A DNA stretch of 15,136 bases from Bordetella parapertussis. Its GTDB lineage: Bacteria; Pseudomonadota; Gammaproteobacteria; Burkholderiales; Burkholderiaceae_B. The stretch is from NCBI GenBank assembly GCA_945911685.1, contig CAMEAW010000059.1:1-15136 (forward strand), read 5' to 3'. Under the pieces are notes generated by a model. It was not told the origin of the DNA. It saw only the letters and a list, made by a program, of their open reading frames with translations, and searched no databases. Position 1 is the first letter of the stretch. Every line of letters starts with the position of its first letter. A program made the position numbers and the translations under genes. Shown here piece by piece: positions 1 to 8,227 of this stretch.

Positions 1-2840
1 TTGCCAAAGGCTTGCTCAACCAACGCCTTTTGCTGTTCTTGATGCTTGGCTAAATAACCGACTGCGGGCGAGGCTGAAGCTGGGCGACCGGCATAACCAA
101 GCTTTTGACCCGCTGACATGTTTTGGTACAAATGATGTTGCACGTAAAACCAGGGACCTTGGTTTTGCGGCTCGTCTTGCACCCACACCACCTCGGTAGC
201 CTTGGGATACTTGCGCAGCTCGGCCTCAAAGGCTTTGTGTGCAAACGGGTAGAGTTGCTCGACACGAATAATCGCAACCGACTCGTCTTTACGATCAGCA
301 CGACCGTGCACCAGGTCGTAGTACACCTTACCCGAGCACGCCAAGACCCGCTTAACCGACGCAGCCTTAATCTGCTCGTCGAGCTCAGGGATAATCGGCT
401 GGAACCGACCAGAAGAGAGCTCTTTGAGAGGGGAGCCCGCATCTTTATTACGCAGCAATGACTTTGGCGTCAAAATCACCAGTGGCTTACGGAACTTGCG
501 CACCATCTGACGACGCAACAAATGGAAAATTTGTGAGGCTGTCGTTGGCTGAACAACTTGAATATTGTTGTCAGCACACAGTTGCAAGAAGCGCTCAATA
601 CGTGCGGAGGAGTGCTCGGGCCCTTGACCTTCGTAACCGTGTGGCAACATCAGCGTCAAGCCAGACTGGCGGCCCCACTTTGCCTCGCCTGATACGATGA
701 ACTGATCAATGACGACTTGCGCGCCATTGACGAAATCGCCGAACTGGGCTTCCCAGATCGTGAGAGTATTAGGATCTGCACACGAGTAACCGTACTCAAA
801 ACCTAACACAGCTTCTTCGGACAAGACCGAGTCAATCACAGTAAACGGCGCCTGTCCTGCTGAGACATTTTGCAACGGAATATAAGTACCGTCATCCCAA
901 CGCTCGCGATTTTGATCATGCAACACTGCATGGCGGTGGGTAAAGGTGCCGCGACCAGAGTCTTGACCCGTCATACGGATCGCATAGCCGGATTTCACCA
1001 AGGTTGCGAAAGCAAGATGCTCGCCCATCCCCCAGTCAAGGTTTTGCTCACCACGCGCCATGGCGCGACGGTCGTTCAGCAACTTTGTCACTAGCGCATG
1101 GGGCGCAAACCCAGCAGGCGTCTGCGTCAGTGCTTCGCCAATACTTTTGAGTTCAGCTAACGGCACACCCGTATCGGCCTGATCTGTCCACTTTGCACTT
1201 AAGAAAGGTGTCCAGTCGATTGCGTATTTACTTTTGTAGTTCGTCAGAACAGGCTCAATCGTGCGTTGACCGTCTTCCATGTACTGGCGATAGTCTTTGA
1301 CGAGCTGATCGCCCTCGCCTTCTTTAAGCACACCCTGCGCAGTCAGTTTGTCTGCGTAAAGCTTACGCGTACCTGGATGCGCGCCAATGCGCTTATACAT
1401 CAAAGGCTGCGTGAGTGAGGGCGTATCTTGTTCGTTGTGCCCGAGCTTACGGAAGCACACGATATCCACGACCACGTCGCGACCAAATTTCATTCTGAAA
1501 TCGAGCGCCAGGCGGGTGGTAAAGGCAACAGCCTCAGGATCATCACCGTTGACATGAAACACCGGGGCTTCGATCATCTTTGACACGTCGGTGCAATAGA
1601 GGGTCGAACGCGTATCGCGCGGATCTGAAGTGGTAAACCCGATCTGATTGTTAATTACCAGGTGAACCGTGCCACCGGTGCCATAGCCCCGGGTCTCGGC
1701 TAAGTTGAGGGTTTCCATGACGACACCCTGTCCGGCAAACGCTGCGTCGCCATGCACCAGTACGGGCAACACTTGCTTGTAGCCATCCGCACCGCGACGT
1801 TCTTGGCGCGCGCGCACGCTACCCTCAACGACCGGGTTCACGATTTCAAGGTGCGAGGGGTTAAAGGCAAGCGACAGATGCATTGGACCGCCGCGCGTAG
1901 AAAGGTCGCTTGAAAAACCGTTGTGGTATTTCACATCACCATCGCTTAAACCTTCAGCGTGATGACCTTCAAATTCAGCAAACAAATCGCCAGGCATTTT
2001 GCCCATGATGTTGACCAGCATATTCAGACGACCGCGGTGCGCCATTCCGACCACGATCTCTTGGATGCCAGCCTCACCCGCATGGTGCACGAGCTCGTCC
2101 ATCGAGGCGATAAAGCTATCACCCCCTTCGAGAGAAAAACGTTTTTGACCGACGTACTTTGTATGCAAATAACGCTCAAGGCCTTCGGCCTCGGTGAGCT
2201 GCTGCAGCAGATTACGTTTACCTTCGGCTGAAACCGGTGGAGCAGACAACGTTGACTCAAGGCGCTCTTGAACCCAACGCTTGACTGCAGGATCGGACGC
2301 ATGCATGAACTCGACGCCGACCGAACGACAATAGGTATCACGCAAGGCTTTAAGAATGTCGCGCAAGGTCATGGTGCTTGCGCTAGAAAAATAAGTATTC
2401 GCTGCCGAAAAAACCTGATCGAGGTCGGCTTCGTTTAGGCCATAAAACGCAGGGTCTAATTCGGGGATCGCAGGGCGATCGGTACGCTTAAGCGGGTCGA
2501 GATCTGCCCACCGTGAACCAAGTGAGCGATACGCGGCAATCAAAGATTGCACATGCACTTGCTTGGTCGCAACGGCTAGATCGGATTCTTTTGCACGCTG
2601 AGCAAAACCGCCGGTTTTGGCACGTAAGGCGAAAGATTCAACGATGGGTGCGTGCGCCTGATCATGCGTTGCCGCTTGACCATCTGTAGCAGGCATATGC
2701 TGCAATTGGTCGAAGTAGCTTCGCCATTTTTCTGGCACTGAACCAGGATTGTCGAGATAAGCCTCATAAAGCTCTTCGACATACGGGGCATTACCCCCAA
2801 ATAAATAGGAGTTCTGTAGAGATTCGAGTTCTGATGACAT
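1..2840 (-). CDS. sucA: 2-oxoglutarate dehydrogenase E1 component, C-terminus cut by window edge
   Basis: This is the thiamine-diphosphate-dependent E1 subunit of the 2-oxoglutarate dehydrogenase complex. It decarboxylates 2-oxoglutarate and passes the succinyl group to the lipoyl arm of SucB. I translated it by hand from the ATG at 2840-2838; 946 codons are visible. The N-terminus has the short family segment (SYLFGGNAPYVEELY) thought to contact E2. HRGRLN is at about 268-273 and includes the active-site His. GDAAFAGQG begins at 364, and D365 with N398 (INNQ) form the Mg-ThDP site with the family's 33-residue spacing. The last visible residues, from GYAGRPASASPAVGY to EQAFG, match the family C-terminus, so only about ten residues are missing. 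An AAGGTG ribosome site (complement of 2850-2855) lies upstream of the ATG. A terminator after gltA separates it from the sdh-gltA unit, so it probably has its own promoter. sucB and lpd are expected beyond the left edge (inference). Confidence 0.96.
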   Translation of the reverse strand, partial: MSSELESLQNSYLFGGNAPYVEELYEAYLDNPGSVPEKWRSYFDQLQHMPATDGQAATHDQAHAPIVESFALRAKTGGFAQRAKESDLAVATKQVHVQSLIAAYRSLGSRWADLDPLKRTDRPAIPELDPAFYGLNEADLDQVFSAANTYFSSASTMTLRDILKALRDTYCRSVGVEFMHASDPAVKRWVQERLESTLSAPPVSAEGKRNLLQQLTEAEGLERYLHTKYVGQKRFSLEGGDSFIASMDELVHHAGEAGIQEIVVGMAHRGRLNMLVNIMGKMPGDLFAEFEGHHAEGLSDGDVKYHNGFSSDLSTRGGPMHLSLAFNPSHLEIVNPVVEGSVRARQERRGADGYKQVLPVLVHGDAAFAGQGVVMETLNLAETRGYGTGGTVHLVINNQIGFTTSDPRDTRSTLYCTDVSKMIEAPVFHVNGDDPEAVAFTTRLALDFRMKFGRDVVVDIVCFRKLGHNEQDTPSLTQPLMYKRIGAHPGTRKLYADKLTAQGVLKEGEGDQLVKDYRQYMEDGQRTIEPVLTNYKSKYAIDWTPFLSAKWTDQADTGVPLAELKSIGEALTQTPAGFAPHALVTKLLNDRRAMARGEQNLDWGMGEHLAFATLVKSGYAIRMTGQDSGRGTFTHRHAVLHDQNRERWDDGTYIPLQNVSAGQAPFTVIDSVLSEEAVLGFEYGYSCADPNTLTIWEAQFGDFVNGAQVVIDQFIVSGEAKWGRQSGLTLMLPHGYEGQGPEHSSARIERFLQLCADNNIQVVQPTTASQIFHLLRRQMVRKFRKPLVILTPKSLLRNKDAGSPLKELSSGRFQPIIPELDEQIKAASVKRVLACSGKVYYDLVHGRADRKDESVAIIRVEQLYPFAHKAFEAELRKYPKATEVVWVQDEPQNQGPWFYVQHHLYQNMSAGQKLGYAGRPASASPAVGYLAKHQEQQKALVEQAFG

Positions 2841-3150
2841 TTGACGCTTCACCTTGTCGGGTGCTTCACCCGTTACGATGCAGGAATACCTTCCGTTTAC
2901 TCGGCCAAACCGATTTGCGGATAGCGGGCAGAAGGCAGTTGTTTTAAGCCTTGAAGTCCGGCGAGAAAGTATAACCCGAAGGTCGGCATATACCCATGAT
3001 TTTTATGCCGATAGCCTTTGATAGTTGAAGGTTATCTTTGCAAGCGTTGTACGAACGAAACAACACAGACCTGACGCTGAGCCAGGAGCGATGGCACACT
3101 TTACAAACTCATCTGCGTAGTTTTAAGTATCACCAGATCTGTGAGCCATG
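2841..3150 (-). promoter_or_regulatory. sucA upstream region with candidate promoter and structured leader
   Basis: This gap between the gltA terminator and sucA holds no convincing gene. On the minus strand a TATACT hexamer (complement of 2968-2973) could be a -10 element, but the -35 about 17-18 bp upstream is poor (TGGGTA or ATGGGT). It would give a leader of roughly 120 nt. Just before the sucA ribosome site is a small hairpin, five base pairs with a three-base loop (2859-2871). The octamer GGTGAAGC occurs twice on the minus strand, once inside the hairpin and once overlapping the true ribosome site. The promoter call is weak; the hairpin and repeat are read directly from the sequence. 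Confidence 0.3.
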
Positions 3151-3176
3151 AAAAAACGACCCGCAGGTCGTTTTTT
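3151..3176 (-). terminator. Intrinsic terminator after gltA
   Basis: A perfect inverted repeat has arms 3151-3161 and 3166-3176 and a four-base loop. The GC core is CGACC/GGTCG, flanked by six A on one side and six T on the other, so it can form an RNA hairpin followed by a U tract in either direction. It begins about 20 bases after the gltA stop. It should end the gntR/sdh/gltA transcript and separate it from sucA. Confidence 0.85.
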
Positions 3177-3196
3177 ATCAGACAAACACCACGTAC

Positions 3197-4501
3197 TTAT
3201 TTACGCTTAGGCACCGAGCGCGAAGTCGCACCTTGATACAACTGGCGAGGACGACCAATTTTGTACTCGGGGTCAGAAATCATCTCGTTCCATTGCGCAA
3301 TCCAGCCCACCGTACGCGCCAGAGCAAAAATCGCTGTAAACAACGCTGTTGGCACACCGATTGCACGCTGAACAATGCCAGAGTAAAAATCAACGTTTGG
3401 ATACAACTTACGCTCGACAAAGTATGGATCTTCGAGCGCGATACGCTCGACTTCCATGGCGAGTTTGAAAAGAGGATCGTTTTCGAGACCTAAGGCAGCC
3501 AATACCTCTTTGCAGGTTTGTTGCATGAGTTTGGCACGCGGATCGTAGTTTTTATAAACGCGATGACCGAAACCCATTAACCGAACGCCCGAGTTTTTGT
3601 CTTTGACTTGTTCCATGAACTCGCCGACCTTGGCCATGCCACCCCTTGCTTGCAGATCTTCGAGCATTTGCAAGCAAGCTTCGTTGGCGCCACCGTGTGC
3701 GGGTCCCCACAAGCAGGCCACGCCTGCAGCAATGGCGGCAAAAGGGTTCGTGCCAGACGAACCGCACAAACGCACTGTTGAGGTTGAAGCATTTTGCTCG
3801 TGGTCAGCGTGCAAGATAAAAATACGGTCAAGTGCGCGTTCGACAACAGGGTTGACGACGTACTCTTCGCAAGGTGTCGCGAACATCATGCGCAAAAAAT
3901 TACCGGTGTACGACAAGCTATTTTTCGGGTAGATGTAAGGCTGACCTTGTGAATATTTGTAGGCCATGGCGACCAACGTGGGCATCTTGGCAATCAAACG
4001 AATCGCCGACACGTGGCGATGGTGTGGATTGGTGATGTCGGTAGAGTCATGATAAAAGGCAGACAGCGCCCCAACCAGGCCAGTCAACACGGCCATCGGG
4101 TGCGCATCGCGGCGAAAGCCACGCAAGAAAAACTGCATCTGTTCGTTGACCATCGTGTGATTGGTCACCAACGAGTCGAAATCATGCTTTTGCTTGGGGT
4201 CTGGCAGATCACCATTCAGGATCAGATAGCTGATGTCCATGAAATCGCAATTGACCGCCAACTCTTCTATTGGATACCCGCGGTACAACAACTCGCCTTT
4301 GTCACCATCAATGTATGTGATGTCTGAGGTGCACGCGGCAGTCGACAAAAAACCTGGGTCGTAGGTAAACATGCCTGTTTGACCATACAACTTACGAATG
4401 TCGATCACCTGTGGGCCGACCGTACCGTCATAAACCGGAAAGTCGACTGAGGGGCTTCCGTCAGAGAACGAGAGCGTAGCTTTTTTATCAGACAGTTTCA
4501 T
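3197..4501 (-). CDS. gltA: Citrate synthase, type II (hexameric class)
   Basis: Condenses oxaloacetate with acetyl-CoA to give citrate in the cytoplasm, the entry step of the TCA cycle. The product is 434 residues, normal for the long proteobacterial class with its extra N-terminal domain (about residues 1-60), which in this class is linked to NADH sensitivity. The catalytic triad is visible: H269 in PAHGGANE, H313 in [14 protein letters not shown], and D371 in [16 protein letters not shown] at 231-239 is the usual substrate-pocket motif. The ATG at 4501 has AAGGA a few bases upstream. The gene follows sdhE by 44 bp and ends just before a strong terminator, so it is the last gene of the sdh unit. 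PrpC on the plus strand is a shorter paralogue; the N-terminal domain and [12 protein letters not shown] separate true citrate synthase from it. Confidence 0.97.
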   Translation of the reverse strand: MKLSDKKATLSFSDGSPSVDFPVYDGTVGPQVIDIRKLYGQTGMFTYDPGFLSTAACTSDITYIDGDKGELLYRGYPIEELAVNCDFMDISYLILNGDLPDPKQKHDFDSLVTNHTMVNEQMQFFLRGFRRDAHPMAVLTGLVGALSAFYHDSTDITNPHHRHVSAIRLIAKMPTLVAMAYKYSQGQPYIYPKNSLSYTGNFLRMMFATPCEEYVVNPVVERALDRIFILHADHEQNASTSTVRLCGSSGTNPFAAIAAGVACLWGPAHGGANEACLQMLEDLQARGGMAKVGEFMEQVKDKNSGVRLMGFGHRVYKNYDPRAKLMQQTCKEVLAALGLENDPLFKLAMEVERIALEDPYFVERKLYPNVDFYSGIVQRAIGVPTALFTAIFALARTVGWIAQWNEMISDPEYKIGRPRQLYQGATSRSVPKRK

Positions 4502-4545
4502 ATTTTGATCCTTCTATCATTTTTTTTGATGAATGTTGATGACGT
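4502..4545 (-). other. sdhE-gltA spacer with an eight-base A tract in the mRNA
   Basis: The 44-bp spacer carries eight consecutive T on the plus strand (4520-4527), that is A8 in the transcript, shortly before the gltA ribosome site AAGGA. I see no terminator hairpin, so gltA is probably cotranscribed with sdhE. The tract is a possible slippage site, but it is non-coding. Confidence 0.4.
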
Positions 4546-4806
4546 TCATAGCGCGCGGATACCGGCCAAGACCGCGTGCACAGCAGGGCGATCTAGCGCT
4601 CCCACCGGTTCAACGCGTGCCAAGAGCAAGTCTAACAGGTCGGTATCCACCAGTTCAAACAACTGGGTGAGTGCCGAAACATCCACATCGGTCAGAGTAG
4701 TCTCGTAAGTGTCTAAGTACTTAGTCAGCATCAGATCGTTTTCGAGCAACCCACGCCTGGCACGCCATCGCAGCCGCGTGCGGTCCATGTCAGTGAGTTG
4801 GCTCAT
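4546..4806 (-). CDS. sdhE: FAD assembly factor SdhE (succinate dehydrogenase flavinylation factor)
   Basis: A small cytoplasmic protein of the SdhE/Sdh5 family that promotes covalent attachment of FAD to SdhA. I chose the ATG at 4806-4804, giving 86 residues. The family signature RGxxE is R18-G19-L-L-E22, within RWRARRGLLENDL, followed by an acidic helical part (TDVDVSALTQLFELVDTDL). The same frame is also open to a TTG at 4821, directly after the sdhB stop, which would add five residues (TTG GAT GTC ACG CGT). The ATG product has the family N-terminus, so I prefer it. Its position directly after sdhB and before gltA matches its role in building the SDH complex encoded upstream. The ribosome site is weak, and translational coupling to sdhB is likely (inference). 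Confidence 0.9.
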   Translation of the reverse strand: MSQLTDMDRTRLRWRARRGLLENDLMLTKYLDTYETTLTDVDVSALTQLFELVDTDLLDLLLARVEPVGALDRPAVHAVLAGIRAL

Positions 4807-4821
4807 ACGCGTGACATCCAA

Positions 4822-5538
4822 CTAAACCGTGCGACGCACAAGCATTTCTTTGATCTTGCCAATCGCCAGCGAAGGATTTAAGCCTTTAGGGCAAACGTCC
4901 ACGCAGTTCATGATGGTGTGGCAGCGGAACAAACGATACGGATCTTCAAGATTGTCCAGACGCTCAGCGGTCGCATGATCCCGCGTATCGGCAATAAACC
5001 GATACGCCTGCAGCAAACCAGCGGGGCCCACGAACTTGTCAGGGTTCCACCAGAAAGACGGGCACGATGTTGAACAGCAGGCGCACAGAATGCACTCATA
5101 CAGTCCGTTGAGCTCGTCGCGGGCCTCAGGGGTTTGCAAACGCTCTTTCTCGGGCGGAGGCGTATCGTTGATCAAGTAAGGCTTGATCGAATGATATTGA
5201 TTAAAGAATTGCGTCATATCCACGATCAGATCGCGAATGACAGGCAGCCCAGGCAAGGGACGCAGCACAACAGGCTCTGTTAGTTCGAGCATATTGGTGG
5301 TGCAAGCCAAACCATTTTTACCATTGATGTTCATCGCATCTGAGCCGCATACTCCTTCACGGCATGAACGACGCAACGTCAAACTGTCATCCACATCCAT
5401 CTTGATGCGGATCAAGGCATCCAACAGCATTTTGTCGGTGGGCTGCAGCTCGACTTCGAGCTTTTGCATATAGGGACGCTCATCCTTATCAGGATCGTAG
5501 CGGTAAATTTCAAACTTCACGATGCGTTTTGTGCTCAT
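4822..5538 (-). CDS. sdhB: Succinate dehydrogenase iron-sulfur subunit
   Basis: The electron-transfer subunit of respiratory complex II. It carries electrons from the FAD of SdhA to quinone at the SdhB/C/D interface. The product is 238 residues, the usual length. All cluster ligands are visible. The [2Fe-2S] site is C59, C64 and C79, with D67 in the position that is Asp in many proteobacterial enzymes (CREGVCGSD). C149, C152, C155 and C216 serve the [4Fe-4S] cluster, and C159, C206 and C212 the [3Fe-4S] cluster. The N-terminal ferredoxin-like domain spans about 1-110 and the C-terminal helical domain about 115-238. The ATG is at 5538, 23 bp after the sdhA stop, with only a weak ribosome site (a GGA about ten bases upstream). 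It lies in the sdhCDAB-sdhE run and nothing looks unusual. Confidence 0.98.
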   Translation of the reverse strand: MSTKRIVKFEIYRYDPDKDERPYMQKLEVELQPTDKMLLDALIRIKMDVDDSLTLRRSCREGVCGSDAMNINGKNGLACTTNMLELTEPVVLRPLPGLPVIRDLIVDMTQFFNQYHSIKPYLINDTPPPEKERLQTPEARDELNGLYECILCACCSTSCPSFWWNPDKFVGPAGLLQAYRFIADTRDHATAERLDNLEDPYRLFRCHTIMNCVDVCPKGLNPSLAIGKIKEMLVRRTV

Positions 5539-5561
5539 GATGGGTGTCCAGGTGACTTATC

Positions 5562-7340
5562 TTAGAAGGTACGCGACTTAGGCGGGAAGCTTTCGACGGT
5601 GAGTGGTTGCATTTGCACAGGCTTGTAATCGAGACGGTTGCCCTCTGAGTACCACAAGGTGTGCTTAATCCAATTGTCATCGTCGCGTGTTGGATGATCA
5701 TCGAGCGCATGGGCGCCACGACTTTCGGTACGCGCAGCTGCTGAATGAATCGTTGAACGCGCCACTTCAATCATGTTGCTGAGCTCAAGCGCTTCGATGC
5801 GCGCAGTATTGAACACTTTTGACTTATCCATGAACGCGATGTTATCGACTTTTTCGGCGAGATCATCGATTTTTTTCACGCCTTCATTCAGTGAAGCCAG
5901 CGTACGGAACACGCCGCAGTGTTGCTGCATGGCGTTACGGATTTCATTGCCCACCACTTGGGCTTTTTCGCCCTTGGTGCGGGATTCGAGTTTGTTGATA
6001 CGATCGACTGAGAAATCGACTGATTCTTGGGGCAAGGGTTGGTGCGCGTGCTGACGCTCGGGGTGTGCGGCAACGATATGGTTGCCAGCAGCGCGGCCAA
6101 ACACGATCAAATCAAGCAGAGAATTCGTACCCAAGCGGTTGGCGCCGTGCACCGAGGTGGCTGAACACTCGCCGATGGCGTAGAGGCCATTCACGACCTG
6201 CGTTTGTTTACCGTCCCAAGTGGTGACCTGCCCGTTGTAATTACAAGGGATGCCGCCCATCTGGTAGTGGATTGTTGGCACGACCGGGATTGGCTCTTTG
6301 GTCGCGTCAACGTTGGCAAACTTGTGACCGATTTCAAGAATCGAAGGCAAGCGTTTGCTAATGACATCGGCACCAAGATGGTCAAGCTTGAGATGCACAT
6401 AGGCGCCGTCCGGGCCACAACCGCGCCCTTCTTTAATTTCTTGATCCATGCAACGCGAAATAAAATCGCGCGGTGCCAAGTCTTTTAACGTTGGGGCATA
6501 GCGCTCCATGAAGCGCTCACCGTCTTTATTCAGCAAAATGCCACCCTCACCGCGCACGCCCTCGGTGATCAACACGCCGGCACCGGCGACACCGGTTGGG
6601 TGAAACTGCCAGAACTCCATATCCATCATAGGGACACCAGCCCGTGCAGCCATGCCCATGCCGTCGCCCGTGTTAATGAAGGCGTTGGTCGAAGCTGCCC
6701 AGATCCGGCCGGCACCGCCAGTGGCGATCACGGTAGTCTTGGCTTCAAAAATATACATCTCGCCGGTTTCCATCTCAAGGGCTGTCACGCCCAAGACATC
6801 ACCCGCCTGATTACGAATCAGATCAAGCGCCAACCACTCAACGAAAAATTGTGTGCGCGAGGCGACGTTACGCTGGTACAGCGTATGTAGCAAAGCGTGA
6901 CCGGTACGATCGGCGGCGGCGCAGGCGCGCTGCACGGGTTTTTCGCCAAAGTTAGCCGTGTGGCCACCGAACGGACGCTGATAAATCGTACCATCGGCGT
7001 TACGGTCAAACGGCATACCCATGTGCTCGAGTTCGTACACGGCGTTGGGTGCCTCGCGACACATAAACTCAATCGCGTCTTGGTCACCTAACCAGTCTGA
7101 CCCTTTGACGGTGTCATACATATGCCAGTACCAGTTGTCTTCGCTCATGTTACCCAACGAGGCGCCAATCCCACCCTGCGCCGCAACAGTATGCGAGCGG
7201 GTTGGAAACACCTTAGACAACACAGCAACAGAAAGCCCGGCGTTTGCGAGCTGCAAAGAACAACGCATACCGGCACCGCCGGCACCCACGACGACCACAT
7301 CGAACTGACGGCGCGGTAAAGATGATTTGAAAGCGGCCAC
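5562..7340 (-). CDS. sdhA: Succinate dehydrogenase flavoprotein subunit
   Basis: The catalytic subunit of complex II. It oxidises succinate to fumarate at a covalently bound FAD on the cytoplasmic face of the inner membrane. The product is 592 residues, typical for the family. The Rossmann FAD motif GAGGAG is at 19-24. RSHTVAAQGG places the flavin-linked His at H50. Substrate-site residues are H247 (FHPTG), T259-E260 (LITEG), R291 (APRDF), H358 (TIHYQMGG) and R402 (GANRLGTNS). The start is GTG (7340-7338), three bases after the sdhD stop, with GGAG in the end of sdhD serving as ribosome site. The residues after it (AAFKSSLPRRQFDVVVVG) fit the family N-terminus, so the GTG is credible. Translational coupling to sdhD is likely. 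SdhE, needed for flavinylation, is encoded two genes downstream. Confidence 0.98.
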   Translation of the reverse strand: MAAFKSSLPRRQFDVVVVGAGGAGMRCSLQLANAGLSVAVLSKVFPTRSHTVAAQGGIGASLGNMSEDNWYWHMYDTVKGSDWLGDQDAIEFMCREAPNAVYELEHMGMPFDRNADGTIYQRPFGGHTANFGEKPVQRACAAADRTGHALLHTLYQRNVASRTQFFVEWLALDLIRNQAGDVLGVTALEMETGEMYIFEAKTTVIATGGAGRIWAASTNAFINTGDGMGMAARAGVPMMDMEFWQFHPTGVAGAGVLITEGVRGEGGILLNKDGERFMERYAPTLKDLAPRDFISRCMDQEIKEGRGCGPDGAYVHLKLDHLGADVISKRLPSILEIGHKFANVDATKEPIPVVPTIHYQMGGIPCNYNGQVTTWDGKQTQVVNGLYAIGECSATSVHGANRLGTNSLLDLIVFGRAAGNHIVAAHPERQHAHQPLPQESVDFSVDRINKLESRTKGEKAQVVGNEIRNAMQQHCGVFRTLASLNEGVKKIDDLAEKVDNIAFMDKSKVFNTARIEALELSNMIEVARSTIHSAAARTESRGAHALDDHPTRDDDNWIKHTLWYSEGNRLDYKPVQMQPLTVESFPPKSRTF

Positions 7341-7343
7341 GGC

Positions 7344-7727
7344 TTAATTTCTCCAGAGGGTGTGTACGAAGTACACGACTGATCCAGCCAACCACAAAAT
7401 AGTGAGGACCAGCAAAAACAAACGAATACCTACAGGTTTGACGTAATCCATCCAGATATCACGGATGCCAATCCAAGCGTGCCATGCGAGCGACAACATT
7501 GCAAGTGACGCCAAAACCTGTCCGACAGGAACGTCAAAGGCGGTAAAAGTGAAGAGATTTTTCCAGCCGGCGTAGGTAAAGCCGGTCATGGTCAAGATAC
7601 CCACCAGCAAGACCAAGGTGTAAATCGCGAGAATGATGGCGGTCACGCGTTGGATAATATATTCGCCGGTGCCATAGTGAGCACCAACAACCAAACGCTT
7701 TGTACCAATTTTTTCAATAGCGGCCAT
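7344..7727 (-). CDS. sdhD: Succinate dehydrogenase membrane anchor subunit SdhD
   Basis: The second small membrane subunit of complex II. With SdhC it binds heme b and forms the quinone site. The product is 127 residues with three hydrophobic segments at about 29-48, 66-86 and 102-122. The motif HAWIGIRDIWMDYV gives H83 as the probable heme ligand, and D94-Y95 as the acidic/tyrosine pair of the quinone pocket. The 11- and 12-residue spacing from the His is as in the E. coli subunit. The ATG overlaps the sdhC stop by one base (TAATG), with GGAG a few bases before it, so the two membrane subunits are probably translationally coupled. The N-terminal 28 residues are basic and cytoplasmic. Confidence 0.95.
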   Translation of the reverse strand: MAAIEKIGTKRLVVGAHYGTGEYIIQRVTAIILAIYTLVLLVGILTMTGFTYAGWKNLFTFTAFDVPVGQVLASLAMLSLAWHAWIGIRDIWMDYVKPVGIRLFLLVLTILWLAGSVVYFVHTLWRN

Positions 7728-8137
7728 TACCAGACTCCGAACAATTTAAGGCCAAACACGAGGGTCAATGCAAGGCTGGCGCCCATCACTGCGCTTGCGC
7801 TTTTAGCTGCAGACTCTTTGTCAATACCGATGTGTAAATCGAGAACGAGGTAGCGAATGCCGGCACAGAAGTGATGCAAGTAGCCCCAGATCAAGCCTAA
7901 CAAAATCAATTTCATGAGTGGATGGCCGGTCACTTTGGACATCGAGGCAAAGCCAGCCTCTGAGCTAAAGCTCATGGCAAACAGCGCGATTAACAGTGGT
8001 AAGCACAAAAATAATGCGGCCCCACTGATTCGATGAAGGATCGAAACCTTGCCCGCCATGGGCAGGCGGTAATGCATCAAATCAGTCACATTAATATTGC
8101 GAAACTGTGGACGCGGCTTTTGGGCTGTGTCAGACAT
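7727..8137 (-). CDS. sdhC: Succinate dehydrogenase cytochrome b556 subunit SdhC
   Basis: The first membrane subunit of complex II, contributing to heme b and ubiquinone binding. The product is 136 residues with three hydrophobic stretches at about 38-56, 74-96 and 114-133. SILHRISG (32-39) supplies S32 and R36, the conserved quinone-site pair. H89, in HHFCAGIRYLVLD, is in the position of the axial heme ligand. The N-terminal motif NVTDLMHYRLP is the usual cytoplasmic lead-in. GAGG lies five bases before the ATG at 8137. It is the first of the sdh genes, 90 bp after the GntR gene on the same strand. Confidence 0.96.
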   Translation of the reverse strand: MSDTAQKPRPQFRNINVTDLMHYRLPMAGKVSILHRISGAALFLCLPLLIALFAMSFSSEAGFASMSKVTGHPLMKLILLGLIWGYLHHFCAGIRYLVLDLHIGIDKESAAKSASAVMGASLALTLVFGLKLFGVW

Positions 8138-8227
8138 AACGACCTCGATTTAAAAAACAATCAATTAGGATAAACACTCTATTTTCGCCGATGTCAGCCA
8201 TCGGTTCAAATCACTCATTTACTTCAA
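8138..8227 (-). promoter_or_regulatory. gntR-sdhC intergenic region, candidate sdh promoter and hairpin
   Basis: Two overlapping weak sigma70-type matches lie on the minus strand. One is TTGAAC (8204-8209) and GAAAAT (8181-8186) with a 17-bp spacer. The other is CTGACA (8192-8197) and TTTATC (8169-8174), also with 17 bp. A perfect six-base-pair inverted repeat with a five-base loop, CCGATG/CATCGG, spans 8188-8204 and overlaps both. There is no following T tract, so it is not a normal terminator and could instead be an operator. sdhC may have its own promoter here in addition to read-through from gntR. Low certainty. Confidence 0.25.

Noticed and set aside
50..461. Overlapping open frames on both strands near the left edge
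   Set aside because: They are out-of-frame or antisense to sucA, whose frame is continuous here and matches the E1 C-terminus; the translations are Arg/Ser-rich shadows.
2841..3150. Possible small RNA or short gene in the gltA-sucA gap
   Set aside because: No convincing open frame with a ribosome site, no recognised RNA family and no independent terminator; the only terminator belongs to gltA.
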